From: Triops longicaudatus
Lineage: Eukaryota; Arthropoda; Branchiopoda; Notostraca; Triopsidae
Reading direction: 5' to 3'
NCBI GenBank assembly: GCA_022885665.1
Contig: JAGQDJ010000045.1
Coordinates: forward strand, 558,001-622,000
Length of the DNA: 64,000 nt
In this document: positions 10,448-24,670 of the stretch, piece by piece
Layout: each line of letters starts with the position of its first letter
Numbering within the stretch: position 1 is the stretch's first letter
Program-made: the position numbers and the translations under genes
The notes under the pieces: generated by a model
The model's input: only the letters and a program-made list of their open reading frames with translations
The model's database searches: none
What the model was told of the DNA's origin: nothing

Positions 10448-13400
10448 GGTTACTATGGTTTAGCGGGTAGTTCGAGTGAACAAACACAATTGGCTCCGTG
10501 AAATTCGGTCTAAAGTACTTAGAGTACTTTCAGTATTCACTTTTCGTTTTTGTTCCGAGAAAAAACTGTCTGGCTCCTGGAAAAAGGCACCAGCCACGCT
10601 AATGTCGTCGGACTGAATGAAGTCTCTTGAGCTGAGGATCACTAACTTTAAATACAGAACGCTGGTCCAGTACACATCCCTTGCTTGGTCCAACAATAGT
10701 TGTTTCACGATGCAATGAGCACTTGCGAGTGACTTGGGAAAGGTACAGGTACCTGGTTTTATACTACTGACCCAGATTAAGGCAAGTGGGATGAGAATGA
10801 TGTGGAGCTATGTTAGACCCTTGCTTGGGCTAGGTGCTATAACACACGCCTTCATACCTAGTTTACCCATTCTGGGTAAATATTGCCTTCCAGCCAGACT
10901 GCCACTTGCCAGCCAAAAAGCTTTTCACTCGTGGTAACCATCGTTTCTCCTGACCCAAACCGCCTCCAAAGCCACCCAACGTTACCTTCATTCTCTATTT
11001 TCTCTCTCAGCCCCTTTCTCCCAACCCCTCCCCTCCTTAAAGCAGCCCCAAATACCTCAAGATGGATGGATAACCATTACCTTTTACCTTCTATGCGAGA
11101 TATGCGTAAGGACAAGCGAGGACACCTGAGAGGGAGAGCTTCGGAAATTTAGGTCTGAAGAAGTTTGTTGAGAAAGCGAAATTAGTGTTGTTTTTTTTAC
11201 CAGCAAACTAATATAGACATCTTTGTGTATTTTTTCAAAGCCTTCTTTTCCTGTTAATCTACCATGGAGAATAGTTTAGTCTCAGTCTTAACGTGAGATT
11301 CAGTCATAAATTTAAAATAGTAATCTCTAATTAATCAGGCGTAATTTACTTAAGTACGAATAGTGTTCAGAAATTAATATTACATTCATCCACTGTTATA
11401 ATAGAAACTCTACCCTGCAATCGAAACTTTATTGCGGATGAATTAACAAGCGAACAAGGTTAGGCTCGCATTTTAGAAATCTGAAATGAACATTCTTACA
11501 AGATTTCGCGTAAATGAGGGACACCAGGACATGGAACTTAAATAGACTACGCTTTATTTAAAATGATTTCAATTTTAAAGAGTGAAGTTTCGTTTGTCCC
11601 TGTTACGTTATTGGCTGCGTTTTTTTCCCATTAATGAAATTAATTTCAATAGCCTTTTTTTATTTGCTCCACATTTCAAAGTTTCAACTATTTTTTTAAA
11701 TCGATTGATTCCATTTTTTAATAGCAATATAAGTACTGAATATCGTCTATTCAAAATTGAAAATCTCAATGAGTTATAGTTAATTATTCGTAGTTTTGTA
11801 TCCTAGCCTTAAATTTGCACATACGGAAAAAGGTGGAAGCCTGAGAACACTTGAGAAACAATACTTGAGAAACCTAGTGAAAGTACGCATTTAGTGACTA
11901 TTGTTTCTCGATTTGCCGATCCATATTCCTTTTTATCATTCAGAGATTCAGTAGAGCCCACTTAATTGCAACTCGGATGGCGAAAAGATCCCTAACTACA
12001 AACTATTCCCAAGTACCGTTTCATATATTACCTCGAAGAGTCACCTCGGATAAGCCCGCGTAACAAACAGTTTATTCGGTTTCGGGTCCTTATATTTAAG
12101 TGAGTTCCATGGTATTGCCTAAAACGAACGGAAAGAATTCATTCCACGAAGAGACAGCTTACGAATTTCTGTTTGCGAGATTTTTTCATAGATGTATTTC
12201 TGAAGGAGATAATACTGCATAAAACAAGTTTAATAGGTGGAAAACTTTGAAATATTTATTATTTTATTTAGGTGGTTATGTTCGATGGACAAAATTGACC
12301 AAGGTATACCAAAGTTTACTGAATTCCGAAACAGGCAGACTCATGAGTCGAGTTTTTGGATGGAAGAAGCTCGATGAGAAAAAGCCCATGATGTGTAACC
12401 AAACATCCTTACGTGATCCCAGTTTATATTTGGAAAAAATTTCTGGACGTAAAAGCTTGTCAAAATCATAATTTAGGCTCTTACACGAAGTAATAACGGA
12501 TCAAGGTTTCAAGTGAAAATTCAGGTGAAAAATCCGGCAGATTCGGGTAATGAGTTTCAGTTGAGCCTTTTGTGGCTACAGACATACTCAAGAATGTTAG
12601 ACCACACTGAATGATGGTTAGATTGATGAATAAAGGAGAGAAAATGAAATAATATGAAATTTACAGTAACCAAAACATACAGGCTACCGCAGACCGTATA
12701 CGTAATGATAGCCATAACAAACCATGAAACGTAAGCACGAGCAATGGTCAAGCTTTCTTTTAACGTCCACAAATGACCGTTTTCCACCGTTGTTCCGGAG
12801 AAAGACATTCCATATAAGTTTCGTAATTTCCCGAAGAATTATGCCGATAAAAAAAAATGTGCCGAAGAAACTCAAGTAAACTTACAGTAACGAGTAAGTA
12901 GAACACTTACACTTCCTCTGTCACTTACTTAAACAGAATTCCTTTCACGGGAAAGCTTGAGCATAGAGCTCGTGGAAAGTTTAAACATCTTAGAAGGCTA
13001 AACATCATTGAGAAAATATTTGGGGGAAACACCCATCCGTAGGTCAATTGAAATAAAAGTCTTAATGGTCATTCCTCTTTCCGTACTGCATTAGCTTTTT
13101 GTACGTTTGATCGTTTTTTTTTACATGTCCACTCAAACTCTTTCATACCGGTTTTCTTTGCGTGCCGTACACTTTGCCTTTGTATGGTAACAAATTTTCT
13201 TATATTGTCTACTAGTTGGCATATTCAGCCAGCCTGACAAATAACAAACAGCTATTCTGGACTTCGTTCGCGAGTAAAGCTCTTTTGGTGAAAAGAACAA
13301 AAAGCGCGACGAACTTCAGTGCTGCTCTGGCTGACGTTGTTTTGCCTATATACATGATGTGAAAAATCGAATGGTGGAACAGTTTTTCCCACTGAACGAC

Positions 13401-15520
13401 ATTCCTATATCAAAATGGCTGTTCGTAATTTACCAAGATGGCTGGACCAACTAACAGAAGCTGAACATAACTTAAAAGGAATTCTACATGTCGAAGATGC
13501 TGTTCTTTTTTCTTTCTGTGATAATTATACCCTTAAGTGTTAGGTAATAGCACGCAAGTCTGCGCATTGAAATACTGCAATGTTTGGAAGTTACATAACT
13601 ATGAACGCATGTTCTACACCGATAGGGCGCACATTTCCTGCATGTTGTTCGCAGGTAGTTGGAATTTAAGCAGGTACGGAACACTAGGCAAATAGTGCGC
13701 TAGTGCGCGGACAGCAACTTTTGCAAGTTTTCTCCAAATATTCCCACATTCTTTAGCGCCAATGAAGTGTCTCTAATGGTTCTCCGTTTGACACCTGCCA
13801 CATGTCAATGGTGCAGCATGGCGCGTGAGAATGAGGCTTGTGGACCATTTGGTGGTCTACAGCCTTCTCCTTATGATTACCATGTCACCGCATACGCGAC
13901 TTTTTCCCAAATCATAATAATTTTCTCTTGACTTTACGCTCAATACCACATCTTCTCATCCCTCATATGTGTTATTTTTTCTCTTTTCTCGCTCTTTCTC
14001 TCTCCCAACGAACATTTTCTGAACTTCCCCACGCTTTCACAGCCAATGCTGCCACCTTATTCCCACATCGCGACCATAGCACACTCCTCGCGGTGTCTCG
14101 TATCCTCGTCAAAGAGAATCCAGGTTACCCTTCGTAGTAAATATGGATCAGGACCCCCCTTGATCCATCTTTCCCTTTCAAAAACTGTGCAATTTATGAC
14201 GTAACCCTCACATCAACCCTGCGAAGTCCTATGCTTGTCGTCTTGGCCCCTCCCAGCTGCTTGCTCCTTCATTTGGTGGCCTCATTTTCCCATTCCGAAC
14301 AAAACTGGTGAGAATCTCGATCTTGAAATGCTGGATGTGACATATTAACGTGAAAATGTCAGCTGGGCCAGTTTTCCTACGGCCTTAAGTCCATAGATAG
14401 CCTTCAAGCTTTCACTCATTTAGGAGCCAAACCATGATAGTCGAAATTATGCGCTTTGGGCCAGCGATGAAAAGGAGCAGCGAAACACTTTGGGCTTAGG
14501 GAGAGGAGAAAGAGAGTAGAGACGTGAGTAGAAGACTAAAATATACTGGTATGCAGGACAAGTTTTCAGGGATCGTCTGCCCGCAGCTTTTCTTTCACGT
14601 AGACCTGTTCGATGTATGTTATTCCCCCCAAGTGGAGACGAACTTTGAGCCAAGCCGAGGAGAAAGAAGCTTTGGAGCGGCTTGACGGAACTTAAAGGAA
14701 AAATCTTTTCTCCTCGCAAGAGCCTTGACTTATTAGCATACAATCCTTCGAGGGGCTGAGTTCTTGTTACCCCCATGACCACCCACCACCCACCCACCTG
14801 CTCAACCATGCCATTCCTTAACCAAGAAGGTTTGCTTGCGTTTTAGCAGGCCAGTCAGCGCGGGGCAAAGCGCAAGGTGCCTTTCGATTTCACGTTTTCA
14901 CCTGTTACATACAGACACCTTAACCTGGATATATGTGGCCCCGTTCCTCTACCCCCCTACCGTAACCGTCCCATGCAGCTTTTTCTTCCGGCTTGCGATC
15001 CTACCCCTTCTCCTGTACTGAGTCTTCTTCTGTCTTTGTAATCGATAACCATCTTACATGATCAATTGACTAGACAACCTGATGCACCTGGTGCCTTATC
15101 ATCTTTCTTCCTTTTCGTTTATTTTAGCTTCATATTTTGATGCAAAGACGTTTTCACCTATGCGCTCCATCGCATATGTGAAAATGAAGGTGTGATCAGA
15201 GAGAGAGAAGATCTCACAGGTTTGATAGGCTTAGAAGCACGCGGAAATTGATTAGTACCTAAACACTATAGAAAAAAAGCATAGATATGAATTTAGAAAC
15301 GGAAAATGAGTCAAACGAGGTTCGTGTTAGGAGTTCTCTTGAGGGCTAATGTACGAGTCCTTTTTTCGGGGTTGAAACGCACCTGGAACATGTTAAGTGT
15401 GTAATGAAGATTATTTAGCATACTTTGAGAGCGTTTTAAATTCTTTTCTTTATGACATTGTTCTGGAGACAGGAGTTCCGTGTTACTTGGCTGAACGGAC
15501 AACGAAGGAGGGGTTAAAAA
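10448..15520. other. Intergenic region with no convincing gene
   Basis: About 5 kb between the proposed start of the repeat protein and the sugar transporter. Most reading frames are short or built on pyrimidine-rich sequence (about 13.9-15.1 kb). Two weak candidates exist: a hydrophobic minus-strand frame at about 12684-12808 that contains AYVSWFVMAIITYTVCGSLY followed by a possible donor GTAACT-like context, and a plus-strand frame after TTTAG at about 12272-12471. Neither is linked to further exons in phase. Confidence 0.4.
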
Positions 15521-18500
15521 ATGCGGAATCCGGGGAAAGTGCTGAGGCAATTGTTGGCCGCAACGGCAGCTTCGATGGCATTTTTTATGACGGGAGTGAC
15601 GCGAGCTTGGAGTTCACCTGGCATTCCTTCGATTCAAGCCAGCGGGGATATTGCATTAGATGAAGAAGCGGTGGCTTGGATTTGTAGTTTACCACCGATT
15701 GGATCATTAACGGCGGCCTTGCTGTCTGGGCCTTCATTAGAAAAACTGGGTAAGTTAGACTCTACGAAAGGACGCGACAACAGCTTGACTCATCACGCAA
15801 ATATTTATGCAACTTCCGTGCTTTCCTTAGTTTTCTGCAAGATAAGCTATCACAAAGAAAAATAGACGCAACTTTTGTTTGATTATTAATAGTTATCGGT
15901 TTATGATTTGAGCACAGACTTCGTTCTGGGTGAATGGCGCGAAAAGCGTGTTTAACCTTTGAAATTTGTTGTGGGCTGACCATAATGCGTTAGTTAGAGA
16001 AACAAAAGTAAACGTGCTTCAGTCTTATTATACGTAATAGTTTCTAATTTCGTGGGCACTATGCTTTGAAAATTGTAAATTTTTAAAATCTTAAATGCAA
16101 AGTTATAAAAGTGAATGATGATTGGTTCATTTATTATTTTATTATTCAATCATTACAGCCAATGAAGCACTCATTCGGTAATTATCATTAGTTGAAACTG
16201 GAACACAAACGACGAATATAAGTAAACTTCATTAATGAAACAATATGGGTACATGTTTTTTTCATTTTCATTGCAAGCTATGTCACAGTAAACTGAGTTC
16301 TGCATTTTACAAGTGCACAAGTGCCGTACGTAATAAAATACGTATTTCGAACGGAAAGACTTCCAAATTTTATTTTCGTGTAAATAGCTGTGGCTCTCTA
16401 ACAACTGCTTTTCTTATAGATATCAATGTACTTTGATACTCGCTTGACGTTAAAGTGAGGTGTGTACGGTAGTCTACTGTGAACGCAGATAATCTAAACT
16501 AACGTATTTAATGTACATAACGTATATATAATGTATATTATAAATGCTTTTGAATGAAGCGGGGTAGTAGGGAAAGACTTGTGTTCTTGCTCTTTGATGC
16601 GTTGACGTTTTCTAAAGGAGAATGTTATAGGGCGTCGGAATACGATGCTGCTAACTGCGCTTCCATGGGCAGCTTCGTTCTTAATGATTGGCTTCAGTAC
16701 GAGTACTCCATTACTTTACGCTGCCCGGGTGCTCATGGGTGCAACGATCGGTTTTTCGGTCCCCGCTGCTCAAATTTACATCTCGGAATGCTCGTCACCA
16801 AGAATCCGAGGTGCGCTTGGATCCCTAACGGCTTTATTCCTCGCAGGCGGTATCCTAGTGACTTACATTATTGGTAAGTTCCTAACTAGTTTGTAGACAT
16901 TTTAGATAACCTTTAAATTTATGCAAGATTTTCGCCCACATACCTAGAACATTCCATTCGGAATTCCCTGTCCCTCTATTTATTTTCCTATTCAACTGGG
17001 TAACTATTGTTGCTACTTGTCTACTCGGTAATGAGTTTACCCTTGCCGGAAACCGTTTCCCTCGTTTCTCTTCTAATAAGTAGGTATCGATGAGTATTAC
17101 TATCCGTTGCCCCGGAAGAATAATTTGGCTCGTTAAAGTAAATTATCGAAGGAACCGTAACTTTTCAGATGTCGTTGACATGTGAATTCTTCGTCTGTTA
17201 AATTTTCCCAATTGACGGGAATTAGCATTAACTTACTTTTAAGTCCACGGTGAAGCTTAAGTCCACTTATAACTAAATCACATGGGAAATGGCGTGGAAG
17301 TTTTCGTGCTACTGCCAACGTTTTTTCAAAAGTTCTTAGCAGTAAAGATTCTACATTGTCCCTAATTTTAATGCGTCACTAAAAAAAGTGAAAAAAGCAA
17401 CGTGAATAAAACAGCTAAACTAAAGCAAACTTTTGAATTATGAATATGGGTATACTGTCACAATCATTACAAAAGCCATTTTTTTAGGCTAAAAAAAAAA
17501 AAAAAAAATTGAAGCAATGCTAGGACAATGTGCGGACAAACTATCTTCGATACCTGTAACGATAACTAGGAATGGCATATTACTACTATCGTATGAGTGA
17601 AAGCTGGAACGCCGACGGTTGGTTGTGTTGGCCAAAGTTTTCAAGTTTTCCTTCTAAAACGTTTCTGTACGTCCGTGTTTGTCTAGGAGCTTTCGTGAAG
17701 TGGGACGTTTTGGCATTCATTGTGAGTGCTTTCTCTGGCATCTTCCTGATCCTGATGTGGTTCATGCCCGAATCTCCTGTATGGTTGGTCGCCAACGGTA
17801 AAGACATCCAAGCACAGAAAGCTTTGCGATTTTTGCGAGGTCCGGCTACAGACATTAGCACGGAACTGGAACGCATCCAAGAGAATTTCACTCGCTCATC
17901 GCACGCGGGAACCAACCCGAGTAAGACAACCTGTGCCCAAGTCGACCAGCCAGCAACAACAGGATCCTTTTGGCGGGATATCATCCAACCCAGTGCCTGG
18001 CGTCCGCTCTTTTTATCCATGGCACTCATGTTCTTCCAACAGTTTAGTGGGATCAATGTTGTGATTTATTACACTGTATTCATTTTCCAGTCCGCTGGGA
18101 GTACCATTCACCAAAACTTGGCTACGATCCTCGTTGGGATAGTGCAATTCGTCTGCACTTTCTTAGCCATGTTCGTAGTCGACCGCTACGGCCGACGTCC
18201 CCTTCTCTTCACATCGGGTCTCATCATGGGCATCGCTTTGTCATCCATGGGCTCGTACTTTTATTTGAGGTACCAGTACGGTGAAGAGGACTGGGTGGTG
18301 GAACTCGGTTGGCTGCCACTAGTAAGCCTTATGGTCTTCGTTGTCGGGTACTCCGCCGGGTACAGCAATGTCCCGTATTTGGTGATGGGCGAAATCTTAC
18401 CAGCCCGGTTTCGCAATCTGTTCGGAGCTGTGTCCACGTCCTTTAACTTGAGCTGTCTTTTTGTCTTGCTCTTCACCTTCCCCCTTCTCATCGAAGTCAT

Positions 18501-18702
18501 TGGCCAACACGGCATCTTTTGGCTGTACGCCGGTATCTGCTTCACCAGCGTCATCTTCGTCTTCTTCCTGCTGCCAGAGACAAAAGGCAAAACTTTGGAA
18601 GATATCGAAAACATGTTCGGTAAACGTCGGTCAGTACGGGATGATGTTTACCAAGCGGCTTATTCCCCGGCTTGTATCCAAGAACCTAGTGAGGTTAATT
18701 AA
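15521..18702 (+). CDS. Facilitated trehalose/sugar transporter, Tret1-like (SLC2/MFS family)
   Basis: Exons 15521-15749, 16631-16873 and 17687-18702 (TAA) join in phase to give 495 residues, the usual length for the family, with about 12 membrane segments. Diagnostic motifs: VAWICSLPPIGSLTAALLSG, GRRNTMLLTALPWAASFLM after the first intron (loop 2-3 GRR), SSPRIRGALGS, PESPVWLVANG, QQFSGINVVIYYTVFIFQ, DRYGRRPLLF (loop 8-9), MGEILPARFR and LLPETKGKTLEDIENMFG. Insect Tret1 proteins move trehalose or glucose across the plasma membrane down a gradient; the substrate here is inferred. The helix-10 motif usually read as GPIPW is replaced by GYSNVPY, so this is a divergent member. The start ATG lies nine bases after a TAA-containing A-rich leader, and no in-phase upstream exon was seen. 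Introns are 881 and 813 bases; the second holds an A tract near 17490-17507. Confidence 0.93.
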
Positions 18703-18865
18703 CCATGTAGTTCCCGTATTTCCACCGGTAATTAAAACCCACGGGTCAGTCATTCCTCGGCTAGAAACAAGCCGACAGAGCTAACAAACGCATTTGCGTT
18801 GTTCTAATCACAATGTTTATGTTGTTACTCGTTAAGTTTAGAGCTATAGTGGAACAAAGTGGATT

Positions 18866-18871
18866 AATAAA
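18866..18871 (+). terminator. Poly(A) signal AATAAA of the sugar-transporter gene
   Basis: A canonical AATAAA lies 164 bases after the TAA stop on the same strand. It is followed by AT-rich sequence. This is a reasonable 3' end for the transporter transcript. Confidence 0.55.
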
Positions 18872-21800
18872 CCAAATTAAGCCTTGGTTATGTCAATTGG
18901 GTCGAAATAAGATACACGACTAATGAATCTAATTATAACACAGTGAAATAAATTTACAATTGAAACGTCTTCAACCGGTATTGTACTCAGTCTTTTGGCT
19001 AATCCAGGATTTTGGCATACGGGTGTTGAGGATTCGGAGACAGGTATTGCCATATGCAATATTGTTGGACATCATGAGCTTCCCTGTCTTCCCCATTATA
19101 AAGATAACGTTTCGGGGGAAGGGATCAGCCCCTAACTCCTCTAAAAACGGACTTGAATGTAGTACTAACATAAGTTGAACACATAGTAGTAACTGAAACT
19201 GATAGTAGGCAACATTTTCAATTTGAATTTCAATTTGAATTTACGCCTAGACCTAGTTTTCATTGACAATGACGGTGTCTTTTAATACCGGAATCTTAGC
19301 TCGGTTTCTAGGTAGGGTGCTCTGTTGCTTTCTGCTGTATCGACGATGAAACTTCAGGTCATTATGGGGTCAAGTCGGTTTTGAACCTAATAACATTGGG
19401 AGTTATATATTGATAACTTTCCATGGATTTGGCTTATTTTTACAGAAATCTAATGCCACGGAAATGAAGTGATATTGATCTTCCCCAAAAAACGAATACT
19501 AATTAAAATAATTTAGTTCAAATATTTTCAATGAAAAGAAATCGGAAATATGTTGACGTTAACCAAACAGCACTGTCCAGTAAATGTATATTCTAAAAGT
19601 ACTTGAAACGTTTCTCTTGATATTTTCAATTCGACTTTAAAGGGAATTCGACTAGGGATATTCAAATCCATATCATTCGATAGTGGACATGCAAAAAAAA
19701 AAAAAGAATCTTACACCGTAATACCGAAGTACAGTATCACGCATTTCCTGACAAGCGTATTTCACCAAAATAATAGTTAGTAAATAATTCTCGTAGAATA
19801 TTTGACAGAAATAAAATGTTATTTGTATCCTAATCTCTGGGCGCCTTATTTGACACTTTGCGTCAAATTGTGCGAGTCTGCGAAAATGTTCAAAAGTTTT
19901 CGCCTAACCTTCCCCTCCATAAGCAATTTAAGGATACAATGTAAGTTAATATGTAATCGTTTTGGCTCATTTAAGGAGCACATTTCCATTCATGGCTTAA
20001 ATATAGCTAACCTTTCATCTCCAGTGGCTGGAACAAACCTGGAGGGCGACGTTTGTAAATTTAATAGCTCCAAAATTGGGAAAAACTGGCTTTTCAGCTT
20101 AGGGCACACTATGTATGGGTTTTATGAGCATGTGCCGGTACTACCTTTAATTACCATTAGCGTAATAACGAGACTAAGCTAACCCGACCTCTCCCGGTTG
20201 GCCTTAATCGATGACCTCAATCAACTCACTTTTCGAAAAAAAATTCTCTCATAAGACCTGCTAAAAAAATCACAGTTCCAAAATCCGGTTGGCTTATCAC
20301 AATTAAGTGCGGCTGACATTCCAAAGCTTTTTTCTTTGACGGTGTCATGAATAAAAAGAAAGGAAGGAAAACACGTAGAAATCATGAAGGCTTGGACAGT
20401 TTAACGTTCGTTTTGTCTTCCTGAAACTTGTTTGTCCCTTTTCTCCCAGGTTTACGGAGGTTAGTAAAGGTTCAAAACAGCGCTTTTGCCCTGTTACTTT
20501 CTCTTTCTATCCTCAACTCGTCTGAAACAGATATGTTAAGCATTCTTCGTCTCCTGAGGGTAGATTTAGTATGACTAGTTTGTTTGCGTACGAAAACAGC
20601 AGTTTCTTTTCAAATGTTGACGTCGAAAAATTATGATTTCCAACACGTTCTTAGCGGTTGGTTCATGTTAGCTGGCAGGAAATCACCTCAATTTCTGTTC
20701 CCAAGCAACTCATTCCTTCCTCGCTGCTTTAAAGCGATACCGCTTATTACATGTGCGGTAATACTGTGCTTAAACGTAACCGTTGACGGACTTGGGTACT
20801 TCAGAAAGGAAGAAAAAGAAATGAGAGAAAGTTAACACTTGCTCAGTTATGCTTCGATACGCTACAATGATTCTGACCTGGCACTGACGGAGTCCGTAAA
20901 AAGCGCATGGTTTTCCGATCTGCTACAAAAGCTTGACCGCAAATCACATGGACACATATCTGCCAGTTCTCTTTGCCTCAGTTGCCTCACTTGAGGTCCA
21001 TACGTTCTCTTACAGGTGTTCGATGACTCGAGGGATGGATCAAAAGACTTTGGAGAGGTAAGAGTGTGATCGTCACAGGAAGTCCTCATTGCCTCATTCC
21101 CACATTCCCACAGGAATCGAAAATTTCTCCCTTGACTACTAGCACGCTATTGTAATGGTTATAGAATTCTACCTCCTTCCTGAACACTGAAAATCTATTT
21201 TATGAGAAAATCAGAGTGAAGCCGATCAAGGGAAATAGATTTCACACCAATCAAAGACAATTAAAAGTAAAGAGAAATTACCATAAGAAGTTAAGTAAAT
21301 AAAAGGACAAACACAAATAAAAGGACAAATACAAATATATGAATTAGAGCAAAACTCCATAGTGTAAGGAATGTCAAAGCCGATTGAAAGCATGAGAAAC
21401 TATGGATGTAAAGTGACTATTTGTCCGAAAGCAATAAAGCTGTATCGCATTTCTCTCTAGAATAATACAGTTGTATTTTTCTAGGACAAATTTAAGTTTT
21501 CAAAATAACAACATGAAATTCGCTAGTGTTACTGTGAAAATCTATTTGTAACTATTTGTCACAAATTAGTACTTAAAATCCAGGACAATACATTTCTTAC
21601 ATAGTAAGCACGCTATAACCGTAGCTGGTTTGTATAAAAAAAACGCGAAACACGTTTGGCATAAAGGTGTGCTGCATAAAATTTAATATAAGGAGATACT
21701 TGGCGAAGACGACACAATCGAACTCTTTTCCTCAGCTCATAACTTTTGTCGGGACAATTTCTTCATGAACCACGGGGAGGTTACGATGAAAAACGAGCAT

Positions 21801-24666
21801 GGGAATAGAACTGCCAAGCTAGAATTAAAACTTATCATGTTTTTTTAACTTTTTAGCATGAAAAAAATACAAGACGTACGTTCTGATCATTTGCGGTAAG
21901 ATTTTGGAAACTCTTCTTCGACGACAGCCACAATAGGCTTATTATGTATTTACGCATACATCAGACATGAAACATGAGACTGACTAAATCCTAATGAAGC
22001 AAGTTCATAGTAAATGTTCGCAGAACAGGTACGCAAAATAAAGTAAGATACCCGGGGGAAACGCCACAGTTGTTGACCAAGACACAAGGTAGACTTTAAA
22101 TTCATCAGGGAAGTGAATGGAGTATTAGTATATAATATGTACATCGTTGCAATATTCGCGTTATTGTTTCGCTTACTGTATTTTTTGTGAACAGGGTTAA
22201 GAACTTGTAAGCCTATACTTACTGAATCAAAGTATTAAACCGAGAAAAAAAACATTACCGAACGGCAGAGGTTTAAGTAAGCCTCTTGGGGCTGATTAAC
22301 CTTCATTAAGCGCTGAAAGGTTTCCAATCGCTTTCTGACATGAAAGGCTTCTAAAATATAAATAGTTTTTCATCCATTTATCTTCCGTCGTATATTTCTA
22401 AGTATTTCGGCCTTCCACCTTGTAAACGATTGGTCCAAGCCTTTCGCCCCTTAATAAAGGTTACTTGGCCTCGGAAGATTTCATTTGACTTCTGTGGTTT
22501 GCCATGTAAAGTTTTTTTTATTGCCCAGTACAGTACATTACAGTACACATAGCCCATCAAGGCAGTGGTACCAAGTAGTACCCCTACCAGCATTCCTGAG
22601 AAGGAGATTCTTACTCTCTATCGCAAAAGCTTGGGGATTTTCCATTATAAAGAACGTATTGATAGTATTTTAAGTAGCTTTTTGAGTTGCAAACATAATC
22701 GATGAAGTGACAAATCAGAAGGAAAGCTTGGCTGTCAACGTTGTCACCTCAATTTTAATTTATGTCCTAAAAAGAAATCGACTGGCTGGAAACGAAGAGG
22801 AATCCTTCAACCAAATAAGAAAAATCGTAAAGGAGATTTTAATAGAATTAATTTATAAAATAAATACAGCAAAAGATATAAAAAAAATTTCAATCGAATA
22901 AAAAGCTATAAAGAATTGTGCCTTGTCTTTTTTAAGTGCTTATGTTCTCTAAATGCGATTTATTATCCTTTCATCGAAAAAGATCTGATACGTAAGCAAA
23001 AAGACAAATTAATCTTCCCTAATCTTAAAAGCGGCATATTCCATCTCCGAAAAAGTAGACTTTTTCGTAGGGGTTCTCTGTGCTAGGGTGTCACAGAACA
23101 CAGTAAAGTTTTCTGGAACTTTCTCCTTTAAAAGTTCGAAATATCATGAAAATTAAAAACAAGTCTGAAAAGTGTCAGGGACCATTACAACACGTTAAGC
23201 TAATCGTCAGGGGAGATTTCGTGTCAGGAATTTGGGATGTGATCGTTCCCAGTCCCAGTTGACGTTTGATTTTCTGTTTGAAGATTCCTAAAGCATAAAT
23301 CCGTCTCTGCCTTAAAGAAAAAAAAAACACATAAAAAGCGAAACGAGGGGAAAAAAGACAAGGAGACTGCTTCAGTAGTTAATTTGGGTTGAAATATCGT
23401 TGGACAGATCGTGAATTAATCCGAGAACCGGAATCTCATGGACTTAGACGGACACAAATACAGGAAATTTTGGGGCTCAAAATATGATGATCGTAATTGA
23501 CACCATTTCAGGAATCCTGCATTAAGATATCGTTAGAAAATGCCAAAACATTTTTGGCAAGGAAAAAATTGGGAAATGGGAGTGAAAATGCCACTGGCTT
23601 TCTCTTCACACAAGCTTGCTTTGGAAGGGAAAAGTCGTTTAGCGGACCGTTCCAGCAAAATCGTGTGAAATTTCGCAAACCATTTAGGAAGTACAAGCAT
23701 GTTAGTCCATTATTACCAGCTTTAAAAAGCTCTGTATTTTTGGAGTCGTTTGGCAAAGCAGCGATAAAGTCGAGAGCTGCACGAACGCCTCAAGCTGCAC
23801 GAATCACGTGATAAACTGACGGAAGAAAAAGCTGGTTCGGACAATTTTCTCTGCAGTTTTCGAATTTGTAATACAACTGTAATAAAGCTAAACACACGAA
23901 AAATTCTAAAATATATTTTTTTTCCTCAATGCGTGAAAAATAGTGTTGGTTCATGAACAATGGCTGAATGGAGATAAGAAATATTTGCCGCCATGCGTTA
24001 AAATCACCAATATTGCAGCAAAATGGAGAAACCGATTTTGGAAGACAAACAAATAAAAGCTTCAAAATTTCTTTAGAAAATTACCACAAAGTGTTACGAT
24101 ACTGGTGTCGATAGCTTTGAATGAATAATTTCATGTTAATTTTCTCTCTCGATCACCAGTCTACGGTGACGTTTACGATTATATGATCTAGGTTTTAGGG
24201 CTAGGACTAGTTTGTTTGTCTCTTATAATAGAGCTGGAGAATGACGAAAGTGGCTTAGAAGAAAGGAAAATTACAAAAAATCCTGCTCACCACTTATCCG
24301 TTCATGCGTCAATAATGCCATGTAAGATGTCTATAAGGTTTCCACTAGAAATGAAAACTAGCTGTGACAAAATTTAGCTGGTGAAAAACCTTGCAAAACA
24401 CGACGATTCTGTATTATGATGACACGAAAAAAAAATAAGAAGATTTGTATAAGCTAAACGGCATTCAATGTCGGTTTAAATGCACGAAGCTCAAATTCCA
24501 TTCCTTTACACAACGTAGTCACCAATATTGCGCCCTCTTTTCTACAATTAACTACCAAAAGCATTTGCGGAGACTCAAACGCAGCGGACTGTAGTATTCG
24601 CCAGTGGGGTCTATTGTTTAGCCATCTGGGACGTCATTCATTGATAGTTTTGGTCCAACAGCACGC

Positions 24667-24670
<4 letters not shown>
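18872..24670. other. Gene-free AT-rich DNA, first part of a 26-kb desert
   Basis: No exon chain was found. The longest frames (19802-20182 +, 23497-23811 +, 22378-22593 -) carry no recognisable motifs and no phase-matched partners. Small tandem repeats occur at about 19217-19242 (TCAATTTGAATT twice) and about 21296-21335 (an 18-base unit around AATAAAAGGACAAA, twice). Confidence 0.4.

Noticed and set aside
17297..17350. Weak similarity to 31945-32010 (TTTTCGTG, CAACGTTTTT, AGTAAAG blocks)
   Set aside because: The match is patchy over about 50 AT-rich bases and may be chance; not strong enough to call a repeat.
18877..20182. Frames after the sugar transporter (for example 126 codons at 19802)
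   Set aside because: Likely non-ATG start, no recognisable motif and no phase-matched exons.
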